From NCBI GenBank assembly GCA_051747385.1, contig JBNJGB010000010.1:132156-196155 (forward strand): 64,000 nucleotides of DNA. Direction: 5' to 3'. Origin of the DNA: JBNJGB01 sp051747385 (GTDB lineage: Bacteria > Myxococcota_A > UBA9042 > PHBI01 > JACKFB01). The notes under the pieces are model-generated. The model searched no databases, was not told where the DNA came from, and worked only from the letters and a program-made list of their open reading frames with translations. Both the position numbers and the translations under genes were made by a program. Shown here piece by piece: positions 38,701-45,864 of the stretch (its first letter is position 1; the number at the start of each line of letters is the position of its first letter).

Positions 38701-39940
38701 CGTGGTCGGCCTCGCCGACGACCAGGGGGGCCTCGTGGAGGGCTACGACTATGCGCCCTACGGGGCCGGCTCGCGCTTCGACGCGGGCGGCGCGCCCCAA
38801 ACCGCGTCGGCCGTGGGCAACCCCCTGACCTTCAACGCGCAGCGGCTGGACGCCCCGATGGGGTGGCTCCACTTCCGCCACCGCAGCTACGCCCCCGACC
38901 TGGGCCGGTTCGTCTCGCGGGACCCGGCCGGCTTCGCCACGGGCGGCAATCTCTACACCTACGCCCTGTCGGACCCGGTCAACGTCACGGACCCGGACGG
39001 CGACTGCCCGCCCCTCCTCCTCGCCGGCCTGGTCGGCGCGAACATCACCATGTGGCAGTACAACCTGTCCAAGGCGTGCGGGAACCCCTTCGCGGGCGGC
39101 GGCTTCGTCGACTTCGACGGCTGGGAGCAGGCCCAGGCCGGCGCGGCGGGCGCTGCGGCGGGCGTGGCCGGCGCCTACACGTTCGGCGCCACCGCCAGCG
39201 CGCTCGGCGGCACGGCCCTCGGAAACGTCGCCACGTACATCACCGCGGGCGCTGCGAGCGGCCTGGCCGAGAAGGCGGCCCAGGACCTCGTCTACCTGGA
39301 GCTCTCCAGCGTCCAGGAGTACGTCGAGCACGCGGTCTTCGGCGGCGCGCTCGGCGGCCTGGGCTACGGCCTCGGCAAGATGATCTCGTCCGGGAGGATC
39401 CTGGACGCTGTGGAGGGCATCAACCCCAAGCTGGCGCTGGCCATCAGCGAGATCGTGAACCACCCGGCCGCCACCAAGTCGGGGCTCGCGGGCCGCATCA
39501 CCGGCGAGTCCCAGCTGGGCAAGAACATCAAGCTGAAGCAGGCCGTCGGCGGCGAGCCGGGCCCCACCGCCCTGGCCAACGACGTCGACATGTCCACCAA
39601 CCTGAAGCTCACCCAGCAGCAGCGCGTCCTGCTCGCCGAGTGGCTGAACAAGGCCGCCGGGGCGCCGGTGTTCGACACGCACGCCACCCACGGCATCCTC
39701 AGCGACATGGCCCCGGACGGCCTGGTGATCGATCAGATGGTGAAGGCCCTGACCGGCAAGCTGAGCTTCCGGATCATCCCGACCATGGACCTGTTCGAGT
39801 TCGGCGCCATGATCCTGAAGCCCTCCACCGGCGCCCTCAAGCACGTCCCGGCCCGCCCGGTGCTGAGGTTCGACAACCCGGCCAAGGTCCTCGGCTCGAT
39901 CCTCCAGTCGTCCCAGGCGGGCGCGCCCCCGGAGGACTGA
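32795..39940 (+). CDS. Giant RHS/YD-repeat lipoprotein with unrecognised C-terminal domain
   Basis: 2381 residues; the ATG follows GGGAGGT. Order: lipoprotein signal with lipobox VFSC (Cys24); PKD domain about 40-120 (DGQIITWEWDFGDGG, YEVVLTVTDDGGA); carboxypeptidase-regulatory-like domain about 130-205; a ZU5-like segment about 210-320 (GPEGGSHASADGEVEVDVPA); NHL repeats about 620-870 (LPHGLQVDGSGDIYFADIAN); many YD repeats about 920-1980 (EYDAAGAPVRAVDPAGHEWR); the RHS core ending LYTYALSDPVNVTDPDG at about 2069. The remaining ~310 residues, with a Gly/Ala-rich helical segment then FDTHATHGILSDMAPDG, take the place of an RHS toxin domain. No immunity-like gene follows. Surface display is inferred from the lipobox. 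Confidence 0.9.
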   Translation: MRMPAARVVSSTLLALAWAPVFSCGGGGEAPDGDTDGSNRAPRASFEATPRQGATPLEVRFDATASSDPDGQIITWEWDFGDGGADAGEVAWHTYTDPGSYEVVLTVTDDGGATATATARIDAEEGLIRDEASGMIHGEVWDTGARAPLEDARVTIGGVGGVVFTDAEGRFRAATPGPGTWTLTVEKAGYGYARRNASVEAGGLGAVDPVYLKPVDEAVTRIGPEGGSHASADGEVEVDVPAGATSEPLDVRVTNLDAREELPAPLPDKTDFTYCVRLQPEMADFGEPVTVRVANSLDFPPGTQIPVGIYRKDEGKWRHEALATVSDDGQWVTYETQHFSAHDINFYQRTLGENTQAPEASKVNPQAIAPTVRELLDCDDEKAGSRVDVRDGELSVTQDLPTWRSLDRLRGLRLRYASGTAAPTALVGVDYDFEQAEGLWEPDGHTVVVRVGGQVEPFRFEPMGGPHRFVYLWRPEATGEDAVGTGTYPWAVEVSNDYAVSYWTSFEFAGAVVEDTGVEGRQLARRVAEFNGRVPIRNLVDSPFGAGWGLEGVQRLIRRPDGTALIREGASGLTTFEGGLELAAWPSAGPEDFVDEGPGCPMGMDFDPEGNLVVSASYTGGGSDMIWRVSPDGTVEHVAGDGTHGGDGGDGGPATEAALNLPHGLQVDGSGDIYFADIANERVRRIDNNGIITTVAGNGVQGFSGDGGPATDAQLAWPIDVALDGEGNLYVADLLNGRVRRVDVTGTITTVAGGGASNAEGIPATQADIGSPSGVAVDELGNLYIACQGVNRVKRVDPDGVIHNATPPLDGGGISVNLGPLDAIYYRVAGPGETNWIERIGPDGAREVVAGTGSADMAPGTPAADVEMERGFHQTTDALGRLVVGSCEQSRLFRLVPSHGIPGRESAGGAGDFTTLTFDAEGGAARTYPDGTVVEFGADGYQVGRVDRNGRHTTYEWEPNGETRRLARVVGPAGLAAALRYDEAGHLSEIEDPAGRITRFDVDERGDLVRVENPDGGVRSFAYDEDHLLVERVEPMGETTTYEYDETSLALRRVVLPDGAERTFASLHNGPLLNGMTGKRFWEEPAAPPPVPEDGQHLVDATGEVRAYETNAFGTTTAIEDPTGAVIRIERDEDNLPLTVTLPDGETMHNQYDERGRITRFEDPAGSVSQVAYGGPHGAVTETVDPHGVVTAITNDAAGNPTQVAVAEGTDAERQWSMTWDALGLPLSATDPKGQEVSWEYDAVGLATSYTDPAGRTWSFEYDAAGAPVRAVDPAGHEWRVEYDAMGRVVAREDPLGNRRTYEYDLSGRAVAVVDETGARTAYAYDPMGRVTTVTDALGHDARLEYDAEGHVVRADRPDGTVTTYEYDAAHRLVRRIEHRGPPEDGPDADDAVHVLERDERGDVIAMEDADGSRWTVERDANGRMLRRTDPMGSVTEYGWDAAGRLVSLRDPRGRTMTMTYDAFGLLRRVEDDLGLLSERTFDGLGRVVESIDAMGNHVSFEYDAAGQRTAVVDEAGEALSYEYDTRGLLERVVGPLGQQLAYEYDPAGRTSARSDALGNVTTWGYDAAGRPVSMTDAEGRTTTFERDDVGRLEAITFADGSEETYAWDPVGRIVQRVLPDGRTFGWTYDDLGLLAQEDGPGAEDVTYTYHPDGMPATMDGPLSHLEFAFDAANHLTGRVENGRETTIETDTPSGQATMTYPSGLEVTYAHDLRGRLDEVRIDDEAAFTWTYDARNRPTGRSAPGVDTTYGWTPRGELSRVEHGDLWRRDYAYDERNQAVSARDAVRPERSWTWGYDANGRLTSAARGEMDANGQIPAPEETFAYAYDAESNLLTRATDEGVLSFAYDALHQVAEAAGQAVTYDATGNLAADGTYEYAYDGRGRLTSVVRAADGQEVLAVGHNPLGERILTRRDGQDVEHVTLGGKVLEERTADGEVLRRFVYGASGREPLLLMTGGESYTYLQDRIASVVGLADDQGGLVEGYDYAPYGAGSRFDAGGAPQTASAVGNPLTFNAQRLDAPMGWLHFRHRSYAPDLGRFVSRDPAGFATGGNLYTYALSDPVNVTDPDGDCPPLLLAGLVGANITMWQYNLSKACGNPFAGGGFVDFDGWEQAQAGAAGAAAGVAGAYTFGATASALGGTALGNVATYITAGAASGLAEKAAQDLVYLELSSVQEYVEHAVFGGALGGLGYGLGKMISSGRILDAVEGINPKLALAISEIVNHPAATKSGLAGRITGESQLGKNIKLKQAVGGEPGPTALANDVDMSTNLKLTQQQRVLLAEWLNKAAGAPVFDTHATHGILSDMAPDGLVIDQMVKALTGKLSFRIIPTMDLFEFGAMILKPSTGALKHVPARPVLRFDNPAKVLGSILQSSQAGAPPED

Positions 39941-40013
39941 GCCCGGGCGGGGGCCGAACCGGCCGAACCTACGGTCACCTCACTCCTTCGGCGGCACGAC
40001 GCGGCGCAGGGCG

Positions 40014-40042
40014 TTGCGGATCGGCCGGTCTCTGGCTAGGCT
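40014..40042 (+). promoter_or_regulatory. Predicted sigma-70-type promoter of the pdh operon
   Basis: TTGCGG (40014-40019), a 17-bp spacer and TAGGCT (40037-40042), ending 30 bp before the pdhA ATG. The same TAGGCT sits at 48303-48308 before the sulfotransferase gene. Confidence 0.5.
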
Positions 40043-40072
40043 CTCCCTTCCCCCTTCGAGTCTGGAGGCCCC

Positions 40073-41131
40073 ATGGCGAAGGACGCCGACGTACCCGTTT
40101 GTGACCCGGACGCCGCCGAGGCGCTGGGCCGGGATCCACTCCGCGCGTTCGTGCAGCAGATGCAGATGGTCCGTCGCTTCGAGGAGCGCGCGGCGCGGGA
40201 GTACGCGTCGGGGCGGATCAGCGGCTTCTGCCACCTGTACATCGGCCAGGAGGCGGTGGCGGTGGGCGGCATCGGCGCCACGGAGGAGGACGATCACGTG
40301 ATCACCGCGTACCGGGATCACGGGCACGCCCTGCTCCGGGGCTGCACGCCGCGCGGGGTCATGTCGGAGCTGTTCGGCCGGGTCACGGGCACCGTCCGCG
40401 GCCGGGGCGGCTCCATGCACATGTTCGCCCGGGAGTCCCGCTTCCACGGCGGGCACGGCATCGTGGGCGCCCACGTCCCGCTGGCCGCCGGGTTCGGCTT
40501 CGCCGCGCGCTACCGGCAGTCGGGGGAGATCACCCTGTGCTTCCTCGGCGAGGGAGCCGTGAACCAGGGCGCCTTCTACGAGTCGCTGAACCTGGCCAGC
40601 CTCTGGGATCTGCCGGTCGTCTACGTCATCGAGAACAACCAGTACGCCATGGGCACCCCGCTGAGCCGCGCCAGCGCCATCAGCGACCTCCACCAGAAGG
40701 CGGCCGCCTTCGGCATGGAGGGCGACGTGGTGGACGGCATGGACGTCACGCAGATGTGGCGCTGCGCGAGCCGGGCCGTGGACCGCGCGCGGACCGAGAG
40801 CCGCCCCACCCTCGTCGAGGCGCGGTGCTATCGCTACCGGGGCCACTCCATGAGCGATCCGGCCAAGTACCGGAGCAAGGACGAGGTGGAGGAGGCCAAG
40901 GCGCAGGATCCCATCGCCCTGGCGGCCAACACCCTCGTGGAGCGCGGCTGGGCGGACGAGGACGAGATCAAGGCGTGGGACGACGAGGCCAAGGCGACGG
41001 CCGCCGACGCCGCGGAGTTCGCCGCGGACTCGCCGGAGCCGGACGTGAAGGACGTCGGCGAGTACGTCTACGCGGAGCCGCTCCAGTGGCGGCCCGACGA
41101 GGCCACGACCCCGCACCGCCGCGAGCACTGA
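40073..41131 (+). CDS. pdhA: Pyruvate dehydrogenase E1 component, alpha subunit
   Basis: 352 residues. With the beta subunit it decarboxylates pyruvate using thiamine diphosphate and passes the acetyl group to E2. Thiamine-diphosphate-binding signature: CFLGEGAVNQGAFYESLNLA, then VYVIENNQYAMGTP. The phosphorylation-loop region YRYRGHSMSDPAKYRSKDEV is present, which favours pyruvate over branched-chain substrates. It is first of four contiguous genes. A 162-bp near-copy of part of it lies 8 kb upstream beyond the RHS gene. Confidence 0.94.
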   Translation: MAKDADVPVCDPDAAEALGRDPLRAFVQQMQMVRRFEERAAREYASGRISGFCHLYIGQEAVAVGGIGATEEDDHVITAYRDHGHALLRGCTPRGVMSELFGRVTGTVRGRGGSMHMFARESRFHGGHGIVGAHVPLAAGFGFAARYRQSGEITLCFLGEGAVNQGAFYESLNLASLWDLPVVYVIENNQYAMGTPLSRASAISDLHQKAAAFGMEGDVVDGMDVTQMWRCASRAVDRARTESRPTLVEARCYRYRGHSMSDPAKYRSKDEVEEAKAQDPIALAANTLVERGWADEDEIKAWDDEAKATAADAAEFAADSPEPDVKDVGEYVYAEPLQWRPDEATTPHRREH

Positions 41132-41143
41132 GGAGCACCGAGC

Positions 41144-42127
41144 ATGGCAGAGATGTCCTTCCGCGAGGCCCTCAACGCGGCCATGGACGAGGAGATGGCC
41201 CGGGACGACCGGGTCTTCCTCATGGGCGAGGAGGTGGGCCACTACCAGGGCGCCTACAAGGTCAGCCAGGGCCTGCTCCAGAAGTACGGCGAGGACCGGG
41301 TCGTCGATACCCCCATCACGGAGCTGAGCTTCGCGGGCGTGGGGGTCGGCGCGGCGATGGTGGGCCTGCGCCCCGTCGTCGAGATGATGACCTTCAACTT
41401 CTGCATCCTGGCCCTGGACCAGATCTTCAACAACGCGGCCAAGATGCGCCTGATGAGCGGCGGCCAGTACCACGTCCCCATCGTCTTCCGGGGGCCGAAC
41501 GGGGCCGCGCACATGCTGAGCGCCCAGCACTCCCAGGCGACGGAGAGCTGGTTCGCGAACGTCGCCGGGCTGAAGGTCGTGGCCCCCGCGGACCCGAACG
41601 ACGGCAAGGGCCTGCTCAAGGCGGCCATCCGGGACGACGACCCGGTGATCTTCCTCGAGTCGGAGATCATGTACAACGACCGCGGCGAGGTCTCGGACGC
41701 CGAGGACCACGTGATCCCGCTCGGGCAGGCCGCCGTGAAGCGCGAGGGCGCCGACGTCACCGTCATCGGCTACTCCAAGGGCCTGAAGCACGCCCTGGGC
41801 GCGGCGGAGGTCCTCGCGAAGGAGGGCGTGTCCGTCGAGGTCGTGGACCTGCGGACCATCCGGCCGCTGGACATGGAGACCATCGCGCGGTCCGTGCGCA
41901 AGACGAACCGGGTCGTCACCGTCGAGGAGGGCTGGCCCCACGGCGGGACCGGCGCGGAGCTGGCCTATCGCATCCAGCAGGACCTGTTCGATCACCTGGA
42001 CGCCCCGGTGACCCGGGTGACGCAGCTCGACGTGCCCATGCCCTACGCCGAGAACCTGGAGCACCACGTCCTGCCAGACGTCAAGGACGTGGTGGACGCC
42101 ATCCACGCCGTCACCTACCGGAGCTGA
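41144..42127 (+). CDS. pdhB: Pyruvate dehydrogenase E1 component, beta subunit
   Basis: 327 residues, standard length. Features: REALNAAMDEEMARDDRVFL at the N-terminus; VFLMGEEVGHYQGAYKVS; TPITELSFAGVGVGAAMVGL; MTFNFCILALDQIFNNAAK; RGPNGAAHMLSAQHSQ; and the C-terminal transketolase domain VVDLRTIRPLDMETI with EEGWPHGGTGAELA. It forms the alpha2beta2 E1 and binds E2. It follows pdhA by 12 nt with GAGGAGC as ribosome binding site. Confidence 0.95.
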   Translation: MAEMSFREALNAAMDEEMARDDRVFLMGEEVGHYQGAYKVSQGLLQKYGEDRVVDTPITELSFAGVGVGAAMVGLRPVVEMMTFNFCILALDQIFNNAAKMRLMSGGQYHVPIVFRGPNGAAHMLSAQHSQATESWFANVAGLKVVAPADPNDGKGLLKAAIRDDDPVIFLESEIMYNDRGEVSDAEDHVIPLGQAAVKREGADVTVIGYSKGLKHALGAAEVLAKEGVSVEVVDLRTIRPLDMETIARSVRKTNRVVTVEEGWPHGGTGAELAYRIQQDLFDHLDAPVTRVTQLDVPMPYAENLEHHVLPDVKDVVDAIHAVTYRS

Positions 42128-42131
42128 GCCC

Positions 42132-43445
42132 ATGCCCACAGTCGTCGAGATGCCGCGCCTGTCCGACACCATGCGGGAGGGCACCGTCGCGAGCTGGCTC
42201 AAGGAGGAGGGCGACGCGGTCGCCGCCGGCGACGAGCTGGCCGAGATCGAGACCGACAAGGCGGTGCAGGCCTTCGAGAGCTTCGACGAGGGCGTGCTCC
42301 TGAAGATCCTCGTGCCCGCCGGGGAGACCGTGCCCCTGGGCGCCCCCATCGCCGTCCTGGGCGAGGAGGGGGAGGACGTCTCCGAGCTGATCCCGGAGCT
42401 GGAGCAGCGCGTCAAGGACGCCCTGGCGCAGCTCGAGGCCGAGGAGGCCGCCCCGGAGCCCGCCGAGGAGGAAGAGGAGCCGGAGGAGGAGCCCGCCGAG
42501 GAGGCTCCCGAGCCGGAGCCCGAGCCGACGACCGGTCCGCCTGAGGCGCCGCCGGCAAGGTCGCCGGGGCCGCGGGAGGTGCCGGTGGACGAGCGCGGGG
42601 TGCGCGTGAAGGCCTCTCCGGTGGCGCGGCGCATCGCGGAGGACAAGGGCATCGACCTGCTGACCGTGCGCGGCAGCGGTCCCCACGGCCGGATCCTCAA
42701 GCGCGACGTGGAGGACCTGGAGCCGACCCACGCCGTGCGCCCCGGGCTGGCCGGGCCGGCGCGGCAGGACGAGGAGGTCCGCGTCACCCAGATGCGGAAG
42801 ACCATCGCGAAGCGCCTGGTCCAGGCGAAGCAGTCCGCGCCGCACTTCTACCTGACCGTCACGTGCCGCTGCGACGCCCTGGTGGATCTCCGCCGGGAGA
42901 TCAACGACAGCCAGGACGCGGTGAAGATCAGCTACAACGACCTGATCATGCGGGCGTGCGTGGTGACGCTCCTGGACCACCCGGAGGTGAACGCCGGCTG
43001 GGAGGGCAAGGTCATCCGCCGCTTCGGCCCGGTACACCTGGGCTTCGCCGTGGCCATGGAGGAGGGCCTCATCACGCCGGTCATCCGCAACGCCGACGGC
43101 ATCGGGCTGCTGGACATGGCCGTGCGGACCCGCGAGATGGCCGAGCGGGCCCGGGACGGCGCGCTCGAGGAGTCCGAGTACCAGGGCAACAGCTTCTGCG
43201 TGTCCAACCTGGGCATGTACGGCATCGAGCACTTCACGGCGATCATCAACCCGCCGGCGGCGTGCATCCTGGCGGTGGGCGCCCTGCGCGACGAGGTCGT
43301 CGTCGAGGACGGCGAGGTCCGGCCCGCGAAGGTCATGACCCTGACCATGTCGTGCGACCACCGGGTCGTGGACGGCGCCATGGGCGCGGCCTTCATGAAG
43401 GACCTGAAGGCGAACATCGAGCGCCCCCTGAACCTGCTGCTCTGA
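42132..43445 (+). CDS. pdhC: Pyruvate dehydrogenase E2 (dihydrolipoamide acetyltransferase)
   Basis: 437 residues. One lipoyl domain (1-78) has the lipoylated Lys in EIETDKAVQAFES. A Pro/Glu/Ala-rich hinge follows (about 95-150), then the peripheral subunit-binding domain (VKASPVARRIAEDKGIDLLT, GPHGRILKRDV; about 155-195), and the catalytic domain (about 215-437) with RKTIAKRLVQAKQSAPHFYL and the active-site His-Asp motif SCDHRVVDGAMGAAF. It builds the complex core and transfers acetyl to CoA. It starts 4 nt after pdhB. Confidence 0.95.
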   Translation: MPTVVEMPRLSDTMREGTVASWLKEEGDAVAAGDELAEIETDKAVQAFESFDEGVLLKILVPAGETVPLGAPIAVLGEEGEDVSELIPELEQRVKDALAQLEAEEAAPEPAEEEEEPEEEPAEEAPEPEPEPTTGPPEAPPARSPGPREVPVDERGVRVKASPVARRIAEDKGIDLLTVRGSGPHGRILKRDVEDLEPTHAVRPGLAGPARQDEEVRVTQMRKTIAKRLVQAKQSAPHFYLTVTCRCDALVDLRREINDSQDAVKISYNDLIMRACVVTLLDHPEVNAGWEGKVIRRFGPVHLGFAVAMEEGLITPVIRNADGIGLLDMAVRTREMAERARDGALEESEYQGNSFCVSNLGMYGIEHFTAIINPPAACILAVGALRDEVVVEDGEVRPAKVMTLTMSCDHRVVDGAMGAAFMKDLKANIERPLNLLL

Positions 43446-43464
43446 TCGGTCCGAGGAGGACACC

Positions 43465-44862
43465 ATGGGCGACGAGGTCCGACGCTTCGACGTGGCCGTC
43501 ATCGGCGGAGGCCCCGGCGGGTACGTCGCCGCCATCCGCGCATCCCAGCTCGGCCTGGACGCCTGCTGCATCGAGCGGGACCGCCTGGGCGGCATCTGCC
43601 TGAACTGGGGCTGCATCCCGTCCAAGGCCCTGCTGTACACCGCGGAGCTGTTCCAGAAGCTCTCCGACGGGGAGAAGTGGGGCTTCGAGGTGGAGGGCCT
43701 GAAGGCCGACTGGCCCAAGGTGATCCAGCGCAGCCGCAAGGTCGCCGACCGCCTGAACAAGGGCGTGGCGGGGCTGCTCAAGAAGTACGGCGTCACCCAC
43801 ATCTCCGGCGAGGCCACCATCGAGCGGCCGGGCCGCGTCGCGGTGGGCGACGAGATCATCGAGGCGAAGCACGTCATCGTGGCCACCGGCGCCCGGGCCC
43901 GCGCGCTGCCGGGGCTCGACTTCGACGGCGATCGGATCATGACCTACAGGGAGGCGATGGTCCTCGACGCCCAGCCGGACAAGGTGCTCGTCGTCGGCGG
44001 AGGCGCCATCGGCTGCGAGTTCGCGTACTTCTTCAACGGCATGGGGACCGAGGTCACCCTCGTGGAGGTGGAGGACCGGATCCTCCCCGTCGAGGAGCCC
44101 GAGGTGTCCGACGTCGTCGCCAAGTCGTTCGGCAAGCAGGGCATCGACGTGCGCCCGGGGACCATGGCCGCCGACGTGGAGAAGACGAAGGGCGGCGTGA
44201 AGGCCCGGCTGAAGCCGGCGTCCGGCGACGACGAGGGCGAGGTCGTCGAGTTCGACCGGGTCCTGGTAGCCGTCGGCGTGGTCGGGAACACCGAAGGCCT
44301 CGGCCTCGAGCAGGCGGGCGTGGAGTTCGAGCGCGGCACCATCGAGGTCGACGCCGACCTGAAGACGACCACGCCGGGCATCTACGCCATCGGGGACGTC
44401 GCCGGGCCGCCGTGGCTCGCGCACAAGGCGTCCGCCGAGGGCGTCCACTGCGTCGAGCGCATCGCCGGGCACCCGGGGAAGCCCGTGGACTACGGGAACA
44501 TCCCGGCCTGCACCTACTGCCAGCCCCAGGTGGCCAGCGTCGGCCTCACCGAGGAGGCCGCGCGCGAGGCGGGCCACGACCTGAAGGTGGGGACCTTCCC
44601 CTTCATGGCCAGCGGCAAGGCCCTCGCGGTGGGCGCCAGCGAGGGCTTCGCCAAGGTGATCTTCGACGCCGGGACCGGCGAGCTGCTGGGCTGCCACATG
44701 GTGGGCCACGGCGTGACGGACCTGGTCTCGGAGGCCGTCCTGGCCCGCTCCGGCGAGCTGACCGAGGCGGAGCTCCTGGCCGCCGTCCACCCCCACCCCA
44801 CCCTCTCCGAGGCCATCCACGAGGCCGTGGGCCAGGCGTACGGCGAGAGCGTGAATTTCTGA
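43465..44862 (+). CDS. lpdA: Dihydrolipoyl dehydrogenase (E3)
   Basis: 465 residues. A flavoprotein that reoxidises dihydrolipoamide with NAD+. It has the FAD motif VAVIGGGPGGYVAAIRASQL, the redox disulfide in GGICLNWGCIPSKALL, the NAD motif VLVVGGGAIGCEFAYFFNGM, and IYAIGDVAGPPWLAHKA. The dimerisation domain has the His-Glu pair in AVHPHPTLSEAIHEAV. The GGAGGACACC ribosome binding site and 19-nt gap place it in the pdh operon. Confidence 0.96.
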   Translation: MGDEVRRFDVAVIGGGPGGYVAAIRASQLGLDACCIERDRLGGICLNWGCIPSKALLYTAELFQKLSDGEKWGFEVEGLKADWPKVIQRSRKVADRLNKGVAGLLKKYGVTHISGEATIERPGRVAVGDEIIEAKHVIVATGARARALPGLDFDGDRIMTYREAMVLDAQPDKVLVVGGGAIGCEFAYFFNGMGTEVTLVEVEDRILPVEEPEVSDVVAKSFGKQGIDVRPGTMAADVEKTKGGVKARLKPASGDDEGEVVEFDRVLVAVGVVGNTEGLGLEQAGVEFERGTIEVDADLKTTTPGIYAIGDVAGPPWLAHKASAEGVHCVERIAGHPGKPVDYGNIPACTYCQPQVASVGLTEEAAREAGHDLKVGTFPFMASGKALAVGASEGFAKVIFDAGTGELLGCHMVGHGVTDLVSEAVLARSGELTEAELLAAVHPHPTLSEAIHEAVGQAYGESVNF

Positions 44863-44920
44863 CCGGCGGGGACGCCTCACAGTCCTACAGATCTCGGGGT
44901 GCCGCGGTCTCGCGGACAGT

Positions 44921-44948
44921 CGCGCGCCAAGCCGCCAAGACGCCAAGG
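44921..44948 (+). repeat. CGCCAAG-type repeat, left arm of an inverted pair
   Basis: CGCGCGCCAAGCCGCCAAG then ACGCCAAGG. It faces the right arm at 45039-45064, about 90 bp away, forming an imperfect inverted pair. Confidence 0.7.
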
Positions 44949-45038
44949 CCAGCGGGCCGCTTGCACACGGGTTCGGCTGAGACTCTCGGGCCACCGGCAG
45001 GCCCACAGCGAGCATATCCGGCCGAACCATGCCGTTTT

Positions 45039-45064
45039 CCTTTGCGGCTTTGCGTCTTTGCGCG
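45039..45064 (-). repeat. CGCAAAG-type repeat, right arm of an inverted pair
   Basis: The reverse complement reads CGCGCAAAGACGCAAAGCCG then CAAAGG, the same family in the opposite orientation. Confidence 0.7.
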
Positions 45065-45113
45065 AGTCCTTCGTGTTACGACATGTGACGAACTGTGAGA
45101 ACGCCGAGGTCCC

Positions 45114-45845
45114 ATGGACGAGGCCGAGTACCAGCGCATGGCGGAGGCGGAGGACGCCTCCTGGTGGTTCCGGGGGCGCCGCCGCGTGCTCGACCGGGTC
45201 CTGTCGCGCCTCCGCCTGCCGGATGACGCCGAGATCGCCGACCTGGGCTGCGGCACGGGGGGCAACCTCCCCATGCTCGCGCGGCACGGCCACGTGACCG
45301 GCGTCGAGGCCTCGCGCACCGCGGCGGACCACGCGCGACGGCGCCACGCGAACGGCGTCGTCCACGCCCCGGCCCACGCGACGATGCTCCCCACGGGACA
45401 CTTCGACGTGGTGACCATGTTCGACGTCCTGGAGCACCTGGACGACGAGGGCCCGGCGCTCCACGAGGTCCGGCGCCTGCTGAAACCGGGCGGGCGCCTC
45501 GTACTGACGGTGCCGGCCTTCCCGATGCTCTGGTCGGGCCACGACGTGGCCCTCCACCACCGGCGGCGGTATCGCCGGGGGCCCCTCGGCGCGCTCCTCC
45601 ACCGGAGCGGCCTCCGGGTCGACCTGCTGACCTACTACAACGCCGCGCTCTTCCCGCCGGTGGCCGCCGTCCGCCTGGCGCGGCGCCTCACGGGCGGCGG
45701 CAGCAGCCGAGCCGACGTCGCGGACGCCCTCCCCGCCCCCATCGCTCACGCCCTCGAGGCGGTGTTCGCGGCCGAGGGGCACCTGATCGGGCGCGTGCCC
45801 CTGCCCTTCGGCGTGAGCCTCATCGGAGTCGCGCGGACCGGGTGA
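45114..45845 (+). CDS. SAM-dependent methyltransferase (class I)
   Basis: 243 residues. The N-terminus MAEAEDASWWFRGRRRVLD is typical of a methyltransferase group often found with glycan or lipid genes. SAM-binding motif I is IADLGCGTGGNLPMLARHG, acidic loop GVEASRTA, motif II/III MFDVLEHLDDEGPALHEVRR and RLLKPGGRLVLTVPAF. The C-terminal half has a possible membrane-associated hydrophobic stretch (YYNAALFPPVAAVRLAR). The substrate cannot be read. Confidence 0.88.
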   Translation: MDEAEYQRMAEAEDASWWFRGRRRVLDRVLSRLRLPDDAEIADLGCGTGGNLPMLARHGHVTGVEASRTAADHARRRHANGVVHAPAHATMLPTGHFDVVTMFDVLEHLDDEGPALHEVRRLLKPGGRLVLTVPAFPMLWSGHDVALHHRRRYRRGPLGALLHRSGLRVDLLTYYNAALFPPVAAVRLARRLTGGGSSRADVADALPAPIAHALEAVFAAEGHLIGRVPLPFGVSLIGVARTG

Positions 45846-45864
45846 GGCGGACGCGGCCCGGACG

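Larger units (their letters stand above)
44863..45113. other. Intergenic region with inverted CGCCAAG/CGCAAAG repeats
   Basis: 251 bp after the pdh operon. It contains the inverted pair described separately and no gene. Confidence 0.6.

Noticed and set aside
32738..39844. A 2368-codon open frame antisense to the RHS gene
   Set aside because: It is a shadow produced by GC-rich, repeat-based codons. It has His/Val/Arg-rich low-complexity sequence and no domain, signal or ribosome binding site.
44863..45113. An insertion sequence between the inverted CGCCAAG/CGCAAAG arms
   Set aside because: Only about 90 bp lies between the arms, with no transposase reading frame and no clear target duplication.
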